Positions 46,245-56,679 of a DNA stretch of 64,000 nt are shown here, piece by piece. Under the pieces are notes generated by a model that was not told where the DNA came from, made no database searches, and worked only from the letters and a program-made list of their open reading frames with translations. A program made the translations under genes and the position numbers. The stretch lies in NCBI RefSeq assembly GCF_024139115.2, contig NW_026942683.1, positions 1-64,000 on the forward strand, read 5' to 3'. Numbering within the stretch: the stretch's first letter is position 1; each line of letters starts with the position of its first letter. The DNA is from Armigeres subalbatus. Lineage: Eukaryota > Arthropoda > Insecta > Diptera > Culicidae.

Positions 46245-47591
46245 TATTGAAATTCAGGCTGCTCTCAAGATTTTCGGTGACCTCCCTTCACTGAAGGACG
46301 TAATTCTGCGCCTCAAACAATAAAGCTGCTGGGCAGGGCGACATCCGTCGATAATTCCGATCTGTGGCAGTGGCTCTCAGTGCAACAAAGATTTGTGTAT
46401 TTAGAACAGCAAATATTATCGTTCAAACATAGGGGAGCGGAAAAGTCAAAATTTTAATCACTCTAAGCTCATGCACAAACCATTGACATAGGTAATGAAA
46501 TGAATTATCTTATAATCTGTTTTACTTAGTTTACGTCAGGCGGTCTTATCTTGTATATAACCCTTCTGCCTTCGCTAGGAGTGAAAGATGATGGATTTTC
46601 TGTACGGATAAGGTAGCAAATCGTGCAGATTATCTGAATCGCAAAGTTTGTTTGAAGTGCTTTTCAAGAAAATATCACCGGAATGTGACTGGAATGAGTT
46701 CAGATCATAGTGTACGTTTTTATATCTTGCCAGGTGATAAGTTCGTTTATTTAAATTATCATTCACAAAACAGGAATCAATATTCGAGCTCCTACCAATA
46801 TACCCTTTGTCATCACAGAGTTTTTTACTGACAAATGCACCTCAACAAGCCTTTATCAGAACTCGAACACAATATGGCATGAATCATTTACCATGCATGC
46901 TCTGATATTTCCGAGAATTCGATGCTATTTTTGTATTCAGAGTTATATTCTCGAATATTTTCATAAAAGCAAAAGCTGCGATAGCATAGAACTGACATTT
47001 GCTGCAGAGATAATGCAAAATAAACGTGATGAAAATTTAGCAACAAAAAATCTTCTTTTGTTGCTGAATTCTTTTTCTATCTTTGTCAATATATAAAAAC
47101 AAAGCTTTGTCGTTGGTTCTCTTTGTCGCTTATTTCGCATGCGCATCCAAGAAAAATGATTCCCTGTTCACGAGTATTTAGTGAATTAAAATTTGATATG
47201 ACCGGAATTGACTCCATGGATGAATTAGCTCATTACCCTACTAAAATATAGAAACAGGAACTTTGCCGATGTGACAAAGAATTTTAGAAAATTCATATAA
47301 AATTGTTCAAAATTTCATCATTGCTTCCTAACAATTGGAAGGAAATAAAACTTTTCATAAAATACGCATCGTAAAATGTAGCTTATGGTTCGTCCAATTC
47401 TATGCCAGTTTCTGTTTTTTCTGCCTGATACTGCCACTATAACATTTTTAACTTTGATTTTTCAATAGCCGTAGGCGGCACATCCTATTTCGTTTCGCAA
47501 AAATTGAACTTAAATACGTGAAGGAACGATTCAGATAATAAAACTTGTTTTCAGGCTAAACTTTCTACAAAAGTGCATAGTCGGTACTCAC

Positions 47592-47971
47592 CGTCATTTT
47601 AATTGATCGATTTCGCTGAGCACCCAACCGACGGAGCCATCCCGGAACAGATCAATATCCGGAAGGGGTCAAAGTGGCGAAACAGTCGCAAGCCCAGGCC
47701 GGCCCGTTGATATGAGATCAAAACCTGCCGGGTTCAGCAGCTGCTTGAAGCGTCGCAGAACTGACCCCTGATTGTCACCAGTTTGAGGTTAACGAACACC
47801 AACAGCGGCGAGAAGCTCGTGCGGTTTGCAAACGTCCCATGCGTCGTCGATTCCGATCAGGTATGGCAATCGGCGGGACCACCGAGCCCGCGCTGGTGCG
47901 ATGTAACTCCGGACAAAGCCCTCGCGACAGACATTGCAGTACGTTGGCCGGGCGTGGGGATGTTGCATACG
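47592..47971 (-). CDS. Diacylglycerol kinase (delta/eta-like): C1 start, linker and catalytic start
   Basis: Acceptor CTCCCCGCAG at 47972 and donor ACG/GTGAGT at 47592/47591 bound this 380-base exon. It reads HARPTYCNVCRE (first C1 domain, two zinc cysteines), then in a shifted frame ALSGVTSH. It then jumps to SVVPPIAI and IGIDDAWDVCKPHE of the linker. The catalytic domain follows: PLLVFVNLK, RRFKQLLNPA, LRLFRHFDPFRILICSG and GSVGWVLSEIDQL. In this family C1 domains bind membrane diacylglycerol and the catalytic domain phosphorylates it. About five to six 1-2 base indels break the frame, mostly beside homopolymers, including one in the nucleotide-binding GDGS loop. The rest of C1a and all of C1b (roughly 100 codons) are absent without a splice signal. 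Confidence 0.88.
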
Positions 47972-48044
47972 CTGCGGGGAGAAGGAAAAACATCATTAGC
48001 TGACAGTTCGTTATGTCGCAGCTATTCTCCAGAAATCCAATTAC
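47972..48044 (-). other. 73-nt diacylglycerol kinase intron
   Basis: Donor CAATTG/GTAATT at 48045/48044 and acceptor CTCCCCGCAG at 47972 after a pyrimidine-rich run (TTTTTCCTTCTCCCC). The size is typical of short insect introns. The joined peptide would be a Trp-Tyr-Ala step, as in homologues, if one extra C at the acceptor edge is an error. Confidence 0.75.
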
Positions 48045-48188
48045 CAATTGTGATGTCCGAGAGAAAGTCATGCGATCGGGTGGCCCTGGTTCGAAAAACT
48101 CCCGTGATGAGCGGCCTTGAGCATAACAGTCTTCCATTTCGCGACGATTTTCGGCACACAGCACCAGAGATCGTGTTGGGGTAATTAG
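48045..48188 (-). CDS. Diacylglycerol kinase (delta/eta-like): C-terminal part of PH domain
   Basis: The 144-base exon follows acceptor CTTTTCTTCCAG. It reads ITPTRSLVLCAENRREMED, the last strand and C-terminal helix of a PH domain. It continues, with shifted frames, through KAAHH and REFFEPGPPD toward the C1 domain. PH domains near the N terminus are a hallmark of the type II diacylglycerol kinases (delta, eta, kappa), which recruit the enzyme to phosphoinositide membranes. The conserved Trp of the PH helix falls at a broken codon (GAC TGT). Two or three single-base losses occur. The preceding PH exon was not found between 48189 and 64000. Confidence 0.85.
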
Positions 48189-48489
48189 CTGGAAGAAAAG
48201 GGAACTATTGTATTTTTCTACAAAAGACGCGCGAGTAAAACTTGCAGGAAATGTTTCTAGCCACCCTCGAGCTGGAACTATCAGCGAGTACCAACAGGAC
48301 CTTGATTTAAGATAACAAATGTAATAAAGGAATGCATCGCTGCATGCATTGGAATGTACCTTAATTTTAGATTAAATTTGAACTAAATATTAAAACATTT
48401 AGGAGATGCACTTACGGAAAAACAGATTCTCAGTGCTTTTTTAGAAAAATTCTTCTGTTGTATTTAAAAAAATGCTTGTGGTTTTCGAC

Positions 48490-48857
48490 GGTGTATAATA
48501 GAGCGTTAATGATAAAGCTTCCAATGAATGATTAAATTGTTGAATTTCATTCTTCTATGATTGATTATGATTAATGATTTAAATATTTTTTCACAATGAT
48601 TAACGATTATTATTAATGAATAAAACGTTTGGAGTATGATCCGATTCTGATCGTGATTAATATTGACATAATATGTTAAGCTAATGATTAATTATTATGA
48701 ATAATCAAATTGAATGATTTGCATAATGATCAATAGTCAACCTTTCTTCCAAATTGGGTTATTGAAAGGTATAAAATTTATGATTATGATTAAAGATTGA
48801 TGAATAAAAGCGATGTAGGTATACCATGAATAAAATTGATGATTAATGAATAAACTC
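48490..48857. repeat. AT-rich GATTAATGATT-type repeat before the gap
   Basis: Imperfect TGATTATGATTAATGA units run up to the N gap. A similar block is at 63440-63605. The repeat probably caused the assembly break. Confidence 0.65.
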
Positions 48858-48882
48858 NNNNNNNNNNNNNNNNNNNNNNNNN
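48858..48882. other. Assembly gap (25 N)
   Basis: Twenty-five unresolved bases. The true size may differ. Confidence 0.99.
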
Positions 48883-49160
48883 TTATGTTATAATCATGTT
48901 ATGACGATCATGAATTTTCTTTCCTCCATCTTTGGCAGAGAATTTATAACAAAATTATTACAAGTTTTTGTTATTTGTAACATATTGATATAATTGTGAT
49001 AAAATTTTGTTATGACTAACTGGTCGGTGACCAGCATCCTCGAAAACTTATTGAAAGATAACGGAACGGTGCTTTTGGCGTTTAAAATCCTCCATGAGTT
49101 TGTTAGGCAACTGATTTGAAATTTTCATTTCACACACTGTCCCGTATTTTCGGGTAAGAC

Positions 49161-49422
49161 TTCTTCTTCTTATTACATCACACACTGGACGAAAGCCGCC
49201 TCGCACTTAGTGTTCATTAAGCACTTCATTATTAACTGCGAGGTTTCTAAGCCAGGTTACCATTTTCGCATTCGTATTTCATGAGGCTACACGATGATCT
49301 TTTATGCCCAGGGAAGTCGAGCTTTCAATCCGAAATTGCCTAGACCGGCATCGGGAATCGCAGCCACCCTCAGCATGGTCTTGCCTTGTAGCCGCGTCTT
49401 ACCGCACGACTAAGGAGGGCCC
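49161..49422 (-). mobile_element. tRNA-derived SINE, Feilai-like, second copy
   Basis: Minus-strand copy of the family at 7897-8205, with head GGGCCCTCCTTAGTCGTGCG, a damaged B box and an (AAG)n tail. It carries many small deletions relative to the first copy. Possible duplication GGTAAGAC/GGTAGAC at the edges. Confidence 0.85.
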
Positions 49423-50104
49423 AGGTAGACGCTGCTAATGTAAAAAGAATTCCGTCAAGTTCTGTGTTCTTAGATCCCACAGATAAAACTTATAAAGTAA
49501 TATTAGATTAAACTATTGGCATAGAGAAACAGAGTTCCTGTTTCTCCTTCACCTGTTTAACGGTGGATTCAATTTTTTGAGGTTGTCAATTGCCACCGAT
49601 GGCGCTTCCATCGTTTTGTTGTATTTGACGTTTGCTCAGAACCCGCTTGTCCGTCCGCACCCAGTAAAATGGGCATTAGGGGATGATGTTTCGTATGATT
49701 TTGATTGCATTCTGTTTTAAGTGAGGACGTTTGTTTCTATGTGCTATTGGATTTGAGAATCCTAATTGAAATGATTTTGATAACTCAATTTAACTCAATT
49801 TAATTTCTTAAATATTTGGTTTCTTAAAATATCGTTTGCATTGCGCAATGTTTTGAAATAGCGCGTTTTTAAAAACCCGCTTCCGTTGCCATTTGCTACC
49901 ACTTACATTGCGTTCCTTCCAGAGTAAAGTAATATTTGATCGACTCTATACCCGGGATGTCTTACAAACACACCTCCTTCTTCTGTTACGTATTTTATAT
50001 CTACGGTTTGCCTTGAGTGTCATATACTCTATACGCCTCCTTTTCTCTATACAATAGACACCATATAGATACCATGTTCAACAGTCTCACAGTTTGATTG
50101 TGCT

Positions 50105-50545
50105 ATTTAAGCATTTTTGCCTTTCTCGTACACCAAGGTGTAACGAAAAGGCTATTATATATATATTCACTTTCAAGACGATTTTGTGATAGAAGGTCCG
50201 GAGACCCATAGTGTTATACCAATCGCTCAGCTCGACGAATTGAGATGATGTCTGTCTGTTGTATGTGTGTGCGTGTGTATGTATGTGCGTAAATAAAACT
50301 CACTCATCTTTTAGGCACTTGAGGATTTGTTGCCGGATAAGTTGCATTCGATGAGAATCCTGTCCTATTGTTTCCTATTGAAAATTGGCCAGATCGACTA
50401 TGAGATCAAAGTTAAGGCCAAAATAAGATTTATATACAAAAAAAACGCTAAGAAATTCTCACTCAATTTTTTTTATATCTGATGTACAAGAAAGGAACAA
50501 ACAACGCTAGGTGGATCAATCAGGGTTTTTATATATCGTTTAATT
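50105..50545 (+). mobile_element. Short relative of the giant foldback element (one ~160-bp unit)
   Basis: It starts TGCCTTTCTCGTACACCAAG and has GGAGACCCATAGTGTTATACC and a TG-rich run. It then has one monomer (AAGTTGCATTCGATGAGAATC, then GGCCAGATCGACTATGAGATC) and ends CAACGCTAGGTGGATCAATC. The same modules in the same order make up the right half of 26776-33042, so this is the likely unamplified form. Confidence 0.8.
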
Positions 50546-53500
50546 AGTAAGTAATTCTAGCGTTTTTGTTCACAACGGTCTTTCATACTGTTAGATAATG
50601 TACAATATAATTCAAATTAGATTAACCAGTATTGATACTCTCCATTTTATTTTATTTTCAGCTAGGTCTGCGGTGACATTTCATAAAATTAGGTCTACAT
50701 TGACATTCATATTTTTGAGTCTGCATTTCCTCCGACGGCTTTTCTGAAAATTAGATTTTCCTATTCCTGGTTACAAGTTTGAAGATATATTTTTTCCTTT
50801 TAGCTTCTTCAATATCCTGGAATGATTCAGAGACATGACTCTAATAAGATTTCATTTTATTAGGAATATACGTTATGTCACGCACGATTCAGGAAGTTCA
50901 AGGAGATGTCCAATCTCCTGTGCGACTCCTGGGACATTGTCCATTATGAAGTTGCAAATTATCATTATCTACTCGAAACCCCCCCTTATTCCTATAAAAT
51001 TGCGTTGCACTCCGACTACGGTTTCTCTGTGCACTTTCACTGCTCTATACTGTTCACTTGTTCTACGTGTGCTCGAGAGGTTGTTCTAGCTTCGATTCGT
51101 GTTCGCTTGGACTGGACGGCTCAGAAAGTGCCTGCCAGCACAGTTCGTACGGCCGGCCACGAAGATGGCAAAAATACTCCTCCCAGAGCCACAATAATGT
51201 CGAGATCATGACTCAAACTCACTGATATCCAACCAAGCGAAAAGGCGAAACACTGCACTCATCAGGGAAACATTGCTTTGTGGCAGTAATCCTCAGCCTT
51301 GTCTAACAAGCGGACCACTTTTGCATTTTTGAATTATGTAGATAAGTGCTTATACTTTGCGATCCAATTTTCATTTGATTAATAAACTTGGATCGTGAGT
51401 CACATATTATTATCGAAATACAAAGAAATAAATTCTCGTGTGCTACTCGAGGTCAAGGTAAATTGGCTACCACTGGTCCATAATTGAAGCACTGATGCCT
51501 CTTGTGGTACACTGATACCGTGCGGGGAGTGCCCTATGCCATCGAAAAAGGAAAACTAGAGCGAAACAAGTCCCATTCAAAACTAATAACATTAATAATG
51601 CAGTACCACAAACTAATCGGACAATGGAGAATTTATGCAGAAGTTGTGGATTTGTGGCTATTCACACTTGCTGGTCGGTTCTTCAGTGTTGTTCGGAGCA
51701 TGTCCCAACTCAACTCTGTTTCTGTTTTCGTCAATAATACCACTTGGGAGTATCGGGCACAGAGCGGCTACAGGACGTCGGGTCTCAAATATTGATACAG
51801 AGTCCGTCTCAAACTATCTCGAGTGTCCGAGCACGGTTCTCCCTGATCCTGCTGGGCGCCCGAAATGAAGAGAAAACCATAATGAACACACTAAGCCTTA
51901 TGTTCGGTTTCATTGCCCGAACGAAATATAATTATTTTCGGAGATCAGAGGGACACTTTTGTGGTAGAATAGAAGCATCGTGTGTTAGCAGATGTATCTT
52001 GACAAGGAAAGGATTTTAGGTGGTTGAGCGTTCAAGAAGGAAACATTTTGGAGCTAACCACGGATTAAAAGTTATTTTATTGCTTCCATTATTTATCATA
52101 ATTGCTGCGAACACTTTTTAGTTAAAATATGCACGGAATGACACTTGTATTACGTTGAAATAGCTTTTCGTACCCAATATTAAGTAGACCACGGTGACAC
52201 TGTGCAAGCGTAAGGCTGATGGCGGAAATGAAATTGAAAGAGATGCGTTCCATGATGACTGTTCTGCAAATGAATGTGGAGAAAAGCAGCCTCTCTGCTA
52301 CAAAATACTATCTGAACATCATTTCTATGAAAATTTGCCATTGTACTTCTTTGGAAACATTGAAATTTAAAATAACTCTTCATGGAATTATCCTTCTATG
52401 GATAGTATCGGAAAAGCTTCGATGCTTTGAATTGGTTTATTTGCAATAATAATAATAATTTGCCATTTGAATAATCCTCCTAAGTTTTTAGCTAATTTGG
52501 ATGTAATTTGAGTGAGCACGCGGTTTGAAGTTTATATAAAATTTACTATGAAAACAGTAACTTTAAGGAAAACTGTTCCCCAACGCTTCCATTGAGCTGC
52601 TTAGGATAAAAGCAGAACTAAAGTAGATTAAATATTAATGAGTCCTGGAGAAATTATTTACTTCAAAGTTGCTATTCGTCTAAAAATAATATGATGTATT
52701 AGTAAATTTCAATTATTCTAAAGCTATGACTACGCAAATTTGAGGAACTAATATGTGCTCAACTGCTCTGCCATTTCTATTTTAACTTGGCTGAAGAGTA
52801 GAAGCCAGCTTCAGTGCGATAGCTATTTTAAAGTTTCTCTAAGGTGTATCAAAAAGTGAAGTTATAAAGTACAACTTGTAGTGCATGGATGAAACTTAAT
52901 ATATATTCTTTTCTATTTTCTTAAAATTATTTAAATAGTTCGAGTACGTTTAATTTCGCATTAGTGAATCCAGATAATATATCCTTCGTACCTTTAATAT
53001 CCTAAGACTATCGTGAAGATGCAGAGGTATACTCGGTCTCTAGTAACAACTAATAATCGAACTAATAATCCTTCCTTCCTTGATGACCGTAAGGACGTGG
53101 CCGCTTCGTAAGTGACTTAGTAAAATGCATTGAATTTCCGAAATTTGCACATTGGAATGATAGCTAAAGCTCCATTCAATTGGTTCCCTGTGCAATTTCG
53201 CAAGTTCTAGTCAATCACGGAGTAGCAACTCGATGTACGGTTATCCTGCTCATCTCTGCTCATGCTCAGAAGAAGAATCGAAGGAAGCAGCCTTGAGGCA
53301 TATAGGCAGCCAGAACGCGGTGGCGAAGTGGCAAGATGCCAGCCTCGGCAGTTTTGAACACCAGGCGATCCGAACATAACTGTTAAAGGTCGGGTGGGAC
53401 GTTAAGGAGGTTACGTATAAATGCAGATGAGTTTAAGACCGTAAAAAGCCAGCTGTCTATAATGGCTGCACCAATGTGAAGAAGAATAGCCCTGTTGCTG

Positions 53501-53660
53501 GTCTTATGGGCCTTTGAAAGGAGTTTGAGACCCTATGGTATGACAGATAACGGCGGGGTTCTAATGAGGCAGAAATGTGAGACCACAGTCGATGGAGGCC
53601 AAGTACTTTACAATATTATGGTTGGGATGGGATGAAGGGTTCCCCAACTGATGCACGGTT
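50546..53660. other. No recognisable gene
   Basis: Two GC-richer islands (51040-51200 and 51700-51880) have open frames of 97-101 codons with no motif that I recognise. A short AAT microsatellite is at about 52447-52458. The rest is AT-rich. Confidence 0.35.
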
Positions 53661-54900
53661 CTGATAGTTTATTGTGCTGTAATACGAGTGCGTCCAAGTA
53701 ATGTGATATCGTCGCGTAAATGAAGACGTAAACGTTGGGTGATAAGCGAAAGACCCCGTTCATGGCGAAAAGAATATGTCCTGTGACGGCAATGATCGCT
53801 ATTAGAGGAAATTCCGATTAAATGGGATTGCTGCAAAACTAGTGGTGTCCAGATTCGTGCACCTTCGAGATGTAAGGATACCAAATCAGTGTTATCTTCC
53901 GAAGGCATTCTGAAGGACATCTCTTAGGCTGGCAAAATAGGTCCCGATTCCGTACTCAGGACGGAAGAGAGAGTTTTCGATACTCGATGATACTATTTCC
54001 CTGTTACTCCTGGTGAGGGTGAATGACTGCTCAGCGACAGAGAAAGGCTGGTTATTGAGAATTCGTGGGACTTGGACGTTTCGAGGGAACTGGATCGGTG
54101 GTGATGAATCTCTAAAATTCGGCTGGGTACCGTAACAAGTGAGCATGAGCATGATGATTGTGTATTATGTTGCAACTCCGTGGATGGAAGCAAGTTTGCT
54201 CTCCAACCTCAATTTGTATAGTCCGAGAGCTCTAGTATTTGTAAATGCTCGATAAGCTGGCCACGTCCTCGTGATCTAAAGGGATGGGAAGAATCACTCA
54301 CTGCACTCGCAACGAATTCATGCGGAATTTTTCGTCGTTCTGGGGTTATGTTCTAACCAGAGATTCGTTTTGGTTTACGGGTTGGCAATGCGATGGTAAT
54401 TAATTGATTTTAATTGGATGCCGAGAAGCTTAAAGGGATACCTAATCAGCTGTTTATCGTCCTGAAGGACATCTGGTCCTGGTCATTACCCAGGACGCTG
54501 TTGAAATCAAATCCTTCATTACCTCGAGTTTCTCCGTCGACAACGGTTGACTATCTCGACAACCGTAGATCCGCAGGAGGTTAGCGCTACAAACTCTATC
54601 AGTCAATTCTAACGTCACCTGCAGGAACTAGTCAGTTGTAGGAATAAAATAGAAGATGGCGAAGTGAGCAGTGATCCGTATTGAAAGTGATTGCTCCCGA
54701 AAGGTCGAAGACCTTCTCCTTGAGTATGGGAAATGTACCGACTGGCGTGTTCACGTCGAAGTCGGTGGCCAGATAGCCGTTGTAAATGGTTGATGAACTA
54801 TTGAGTAAGTCGACACGGAGATCGGGCTTTAGATCATCCCAGGCCGGGTTGCGTTCATGTCTCAGAGGAGGAGAGGAGATCGTCAAAATGTTACTCATTC
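53660..54900 (-). pseudogene. Unidentified coding-like region
   Basis: Three minus-strand open segments (54898-54632, 54152-53892, 53920-53669) have protein-like composition. One includes NPAWDDLKPDLRVDLL, IYNGYLATDFDV and VGTFPILKEKVFDLSG; another has SDHCRHRTYSFRHERGLSL. I do not recognise a family. Frame changes between segments and moderate GC content suggest a decayed retroelement or an unspliced gene piece. No splice pair was assigned. Confidence 0.35.
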
Positions 54901-56034
54901 TTCATCCGAATTAGCTGAAAATTTGACAGGGGCTTATTTTAGCATAGTAGATTCGGCTGACCGGTTGATTTTTCATACTTTTGAAAACATAAAGAGATCT
55001 AATCTATATACTGGAGTTTTTGGTACCTATTTCAAACTAGTCTGCAATCCGAGAGAGTATTTTTATAGTGCAATTCTTTTTCTTTCATTATCAAGAATCG
55101 GGTAGTGCAGTATAACGTGTAAAGTCTTGTATCGATATAACATGGATAACACTTTCTAAACAGTTTTGTTAGATAGCAGTGGATTGTTCCAATAGTATTA
55201 CAACACAGATAAGTAATTCTGTTGGCGTCATAAAAATAATAGCGAGCAAGACGATAGATGCAAGTTTGCGTGCTATAGGGCGCACACAAGCTTTGCTAGT
55301 GTTGCTCCAAGCATATCGAAAGCTTCGCCAATAAACAAATTTCCATCGTTTTGGGAGATCTCCTTGTTGTGGTGAGATACTATCTGCAACAAATCACAAG
55401 CGTTTCCATCAACCTGCTATAGGAAGAAGCATTTCTCTAATTGACTCATTACTTCAATTCTACTGGACTTTCAACCCTTGGGTGAAGTAGAAAACTAGGT
55501 TAAAGGGTAGTCGTTACTTGTTGGCAAGAACGCAATCGAGTGGAAACTATCCTTTTAGAGAAAAGAAAACATTGACGGAAAATTAAAGCACCATTTGCTG
55601 TTGGCATCATGGCCCTTTGGGAGAGTCCATCAAGGCAAGGAGGAAATCAAAATAATCGAACTTTGCCAGTATGGATGGACGGCTAGGAATGTATAGTCAA
55701 CGCATTGTACTATCACTAAGAGCTGTCAGGGATAAAGTTTGCGAACAACCTTTTAATCGTTAGCAAATCAGTAACTGAGGCAAACGAAAAACTGATGAAA
55801 ATAAGTCAGCTGATTGATGGAACGAAAGCTGTAGTTACGCTTCACCGAAGCTGAACATCAACAACTGCGTAGCAGCATCAGCACTATTAGGATGCCAGAA
55901 GCACAACTACTGGAGCGGTTGAGTCCGCAAAGGATGTGCAAGGTACGTCGTATTACTCGTTTTGACAATGGGAAAGTGTAAATACTGCAACTTTGGTGTG
56001 ACTATCAATTATTGATTATCAACGTAGATACTCA

Positions 56035-56280
56035 ATGCAGTATGGGCTTTTTGTAAAAACTTCAAGGAAAACACTCACCTGCAAGAAAGAGCTGCCAGTC
56101 TATCTAAAAGAAGAATACATCATCAAAGTGGAAACCGGTGTAACATTCAATGAAGCCAGAAAAGAGTTCTTCTGCAAGCTAATGCCTCGTACTCTGCTGA
56201 AGCAGCGCGCAAGAATAGGATCGAACAAATCAGGAAATATGCGAGAAAGACAATTAGATTCGAAAGCTCAAAGAGAATGA
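56035..56280 (+). pseudogene. Possible LINE ORF1 fragment
   Basis: The frame holds ELPVYLKEEYIIKVETGVTF and NEARKEFF. A P-x-Y/W-x-KE-x-x-I-x-K helix followed by T-x-x-EAR is typical of the segment after the zinc knuckles in Jockey-type ORF1 proteins. Sequence from about 55600 may be the degraded upstream part. No reverse transcriptase follows. Confidence 0.5.
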
Positions 56281-56589
56281 GTCAGGTTGGAGGAAGCACT
56301 CAAGAAGGACACGAAAAGGATACCATTCAAGAAGTAGTGGGATTGCTAAGAAGTAGCTAAATTGAGAGAAATTGGATGCGGAAATAGTTTACAATGAAGA
56401 AGCGTAACGGTGAGTTGGCGGGCTAGGTGAAGAAAGTAGCCACCCACTCTTCACAAGATAGACTAGTCTGAGGGACGCGAGCGAGGACGTTACGTTCACT
56501 TGTGCTCTGTCGTCGCCTGCCGACGGTCTGCCAACAATGCCGCAACTGAAGGATCAGGCTTGCAAATCAAAGTGATCCCATCCCGATTT

Positions 56590-56670
56590 TGGCAACACCG
56601 GTTTTCACCCCGATTTTGGCAACTACGTTTTTGGCAACATTTTCTTCCGATTTTGGCAACAACTTGAAAA
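56590..56670. repeat. Short tandem CGATTTTGGCAAC motif
   Basis: Three copies of CGATTTTGGCAAC plus one shorter TTTTTGGCAAC within 80 bases. An inverted copy, GTTGCCAAAATCGG, lies at about 61928, so these may be the two ends of one ~5.3-kb element (see findings). Confidence 0.6.
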
Positions 56671-56679
56671 TATTTTGTT

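Larger units (their letters stand above)
15399..47591 (-). other. Giant diacylglycerol kinase intron (about 32.2 kb)
   Basis: The donor is ACG/GTGAGT at 47592/47591 and the acceptor is TTTGCAG/AAA at 15399/15398. Both fit consensus, and the joined frame is phase 0: the upstream exon ends ...SEIDQL..MT and the downstream one starts KQCQIAVLP, which are adjacent in the family. The interval is filled with transposons on both strands. If an alternative exon lies inside, I did not see it. Confidence 0.75.
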
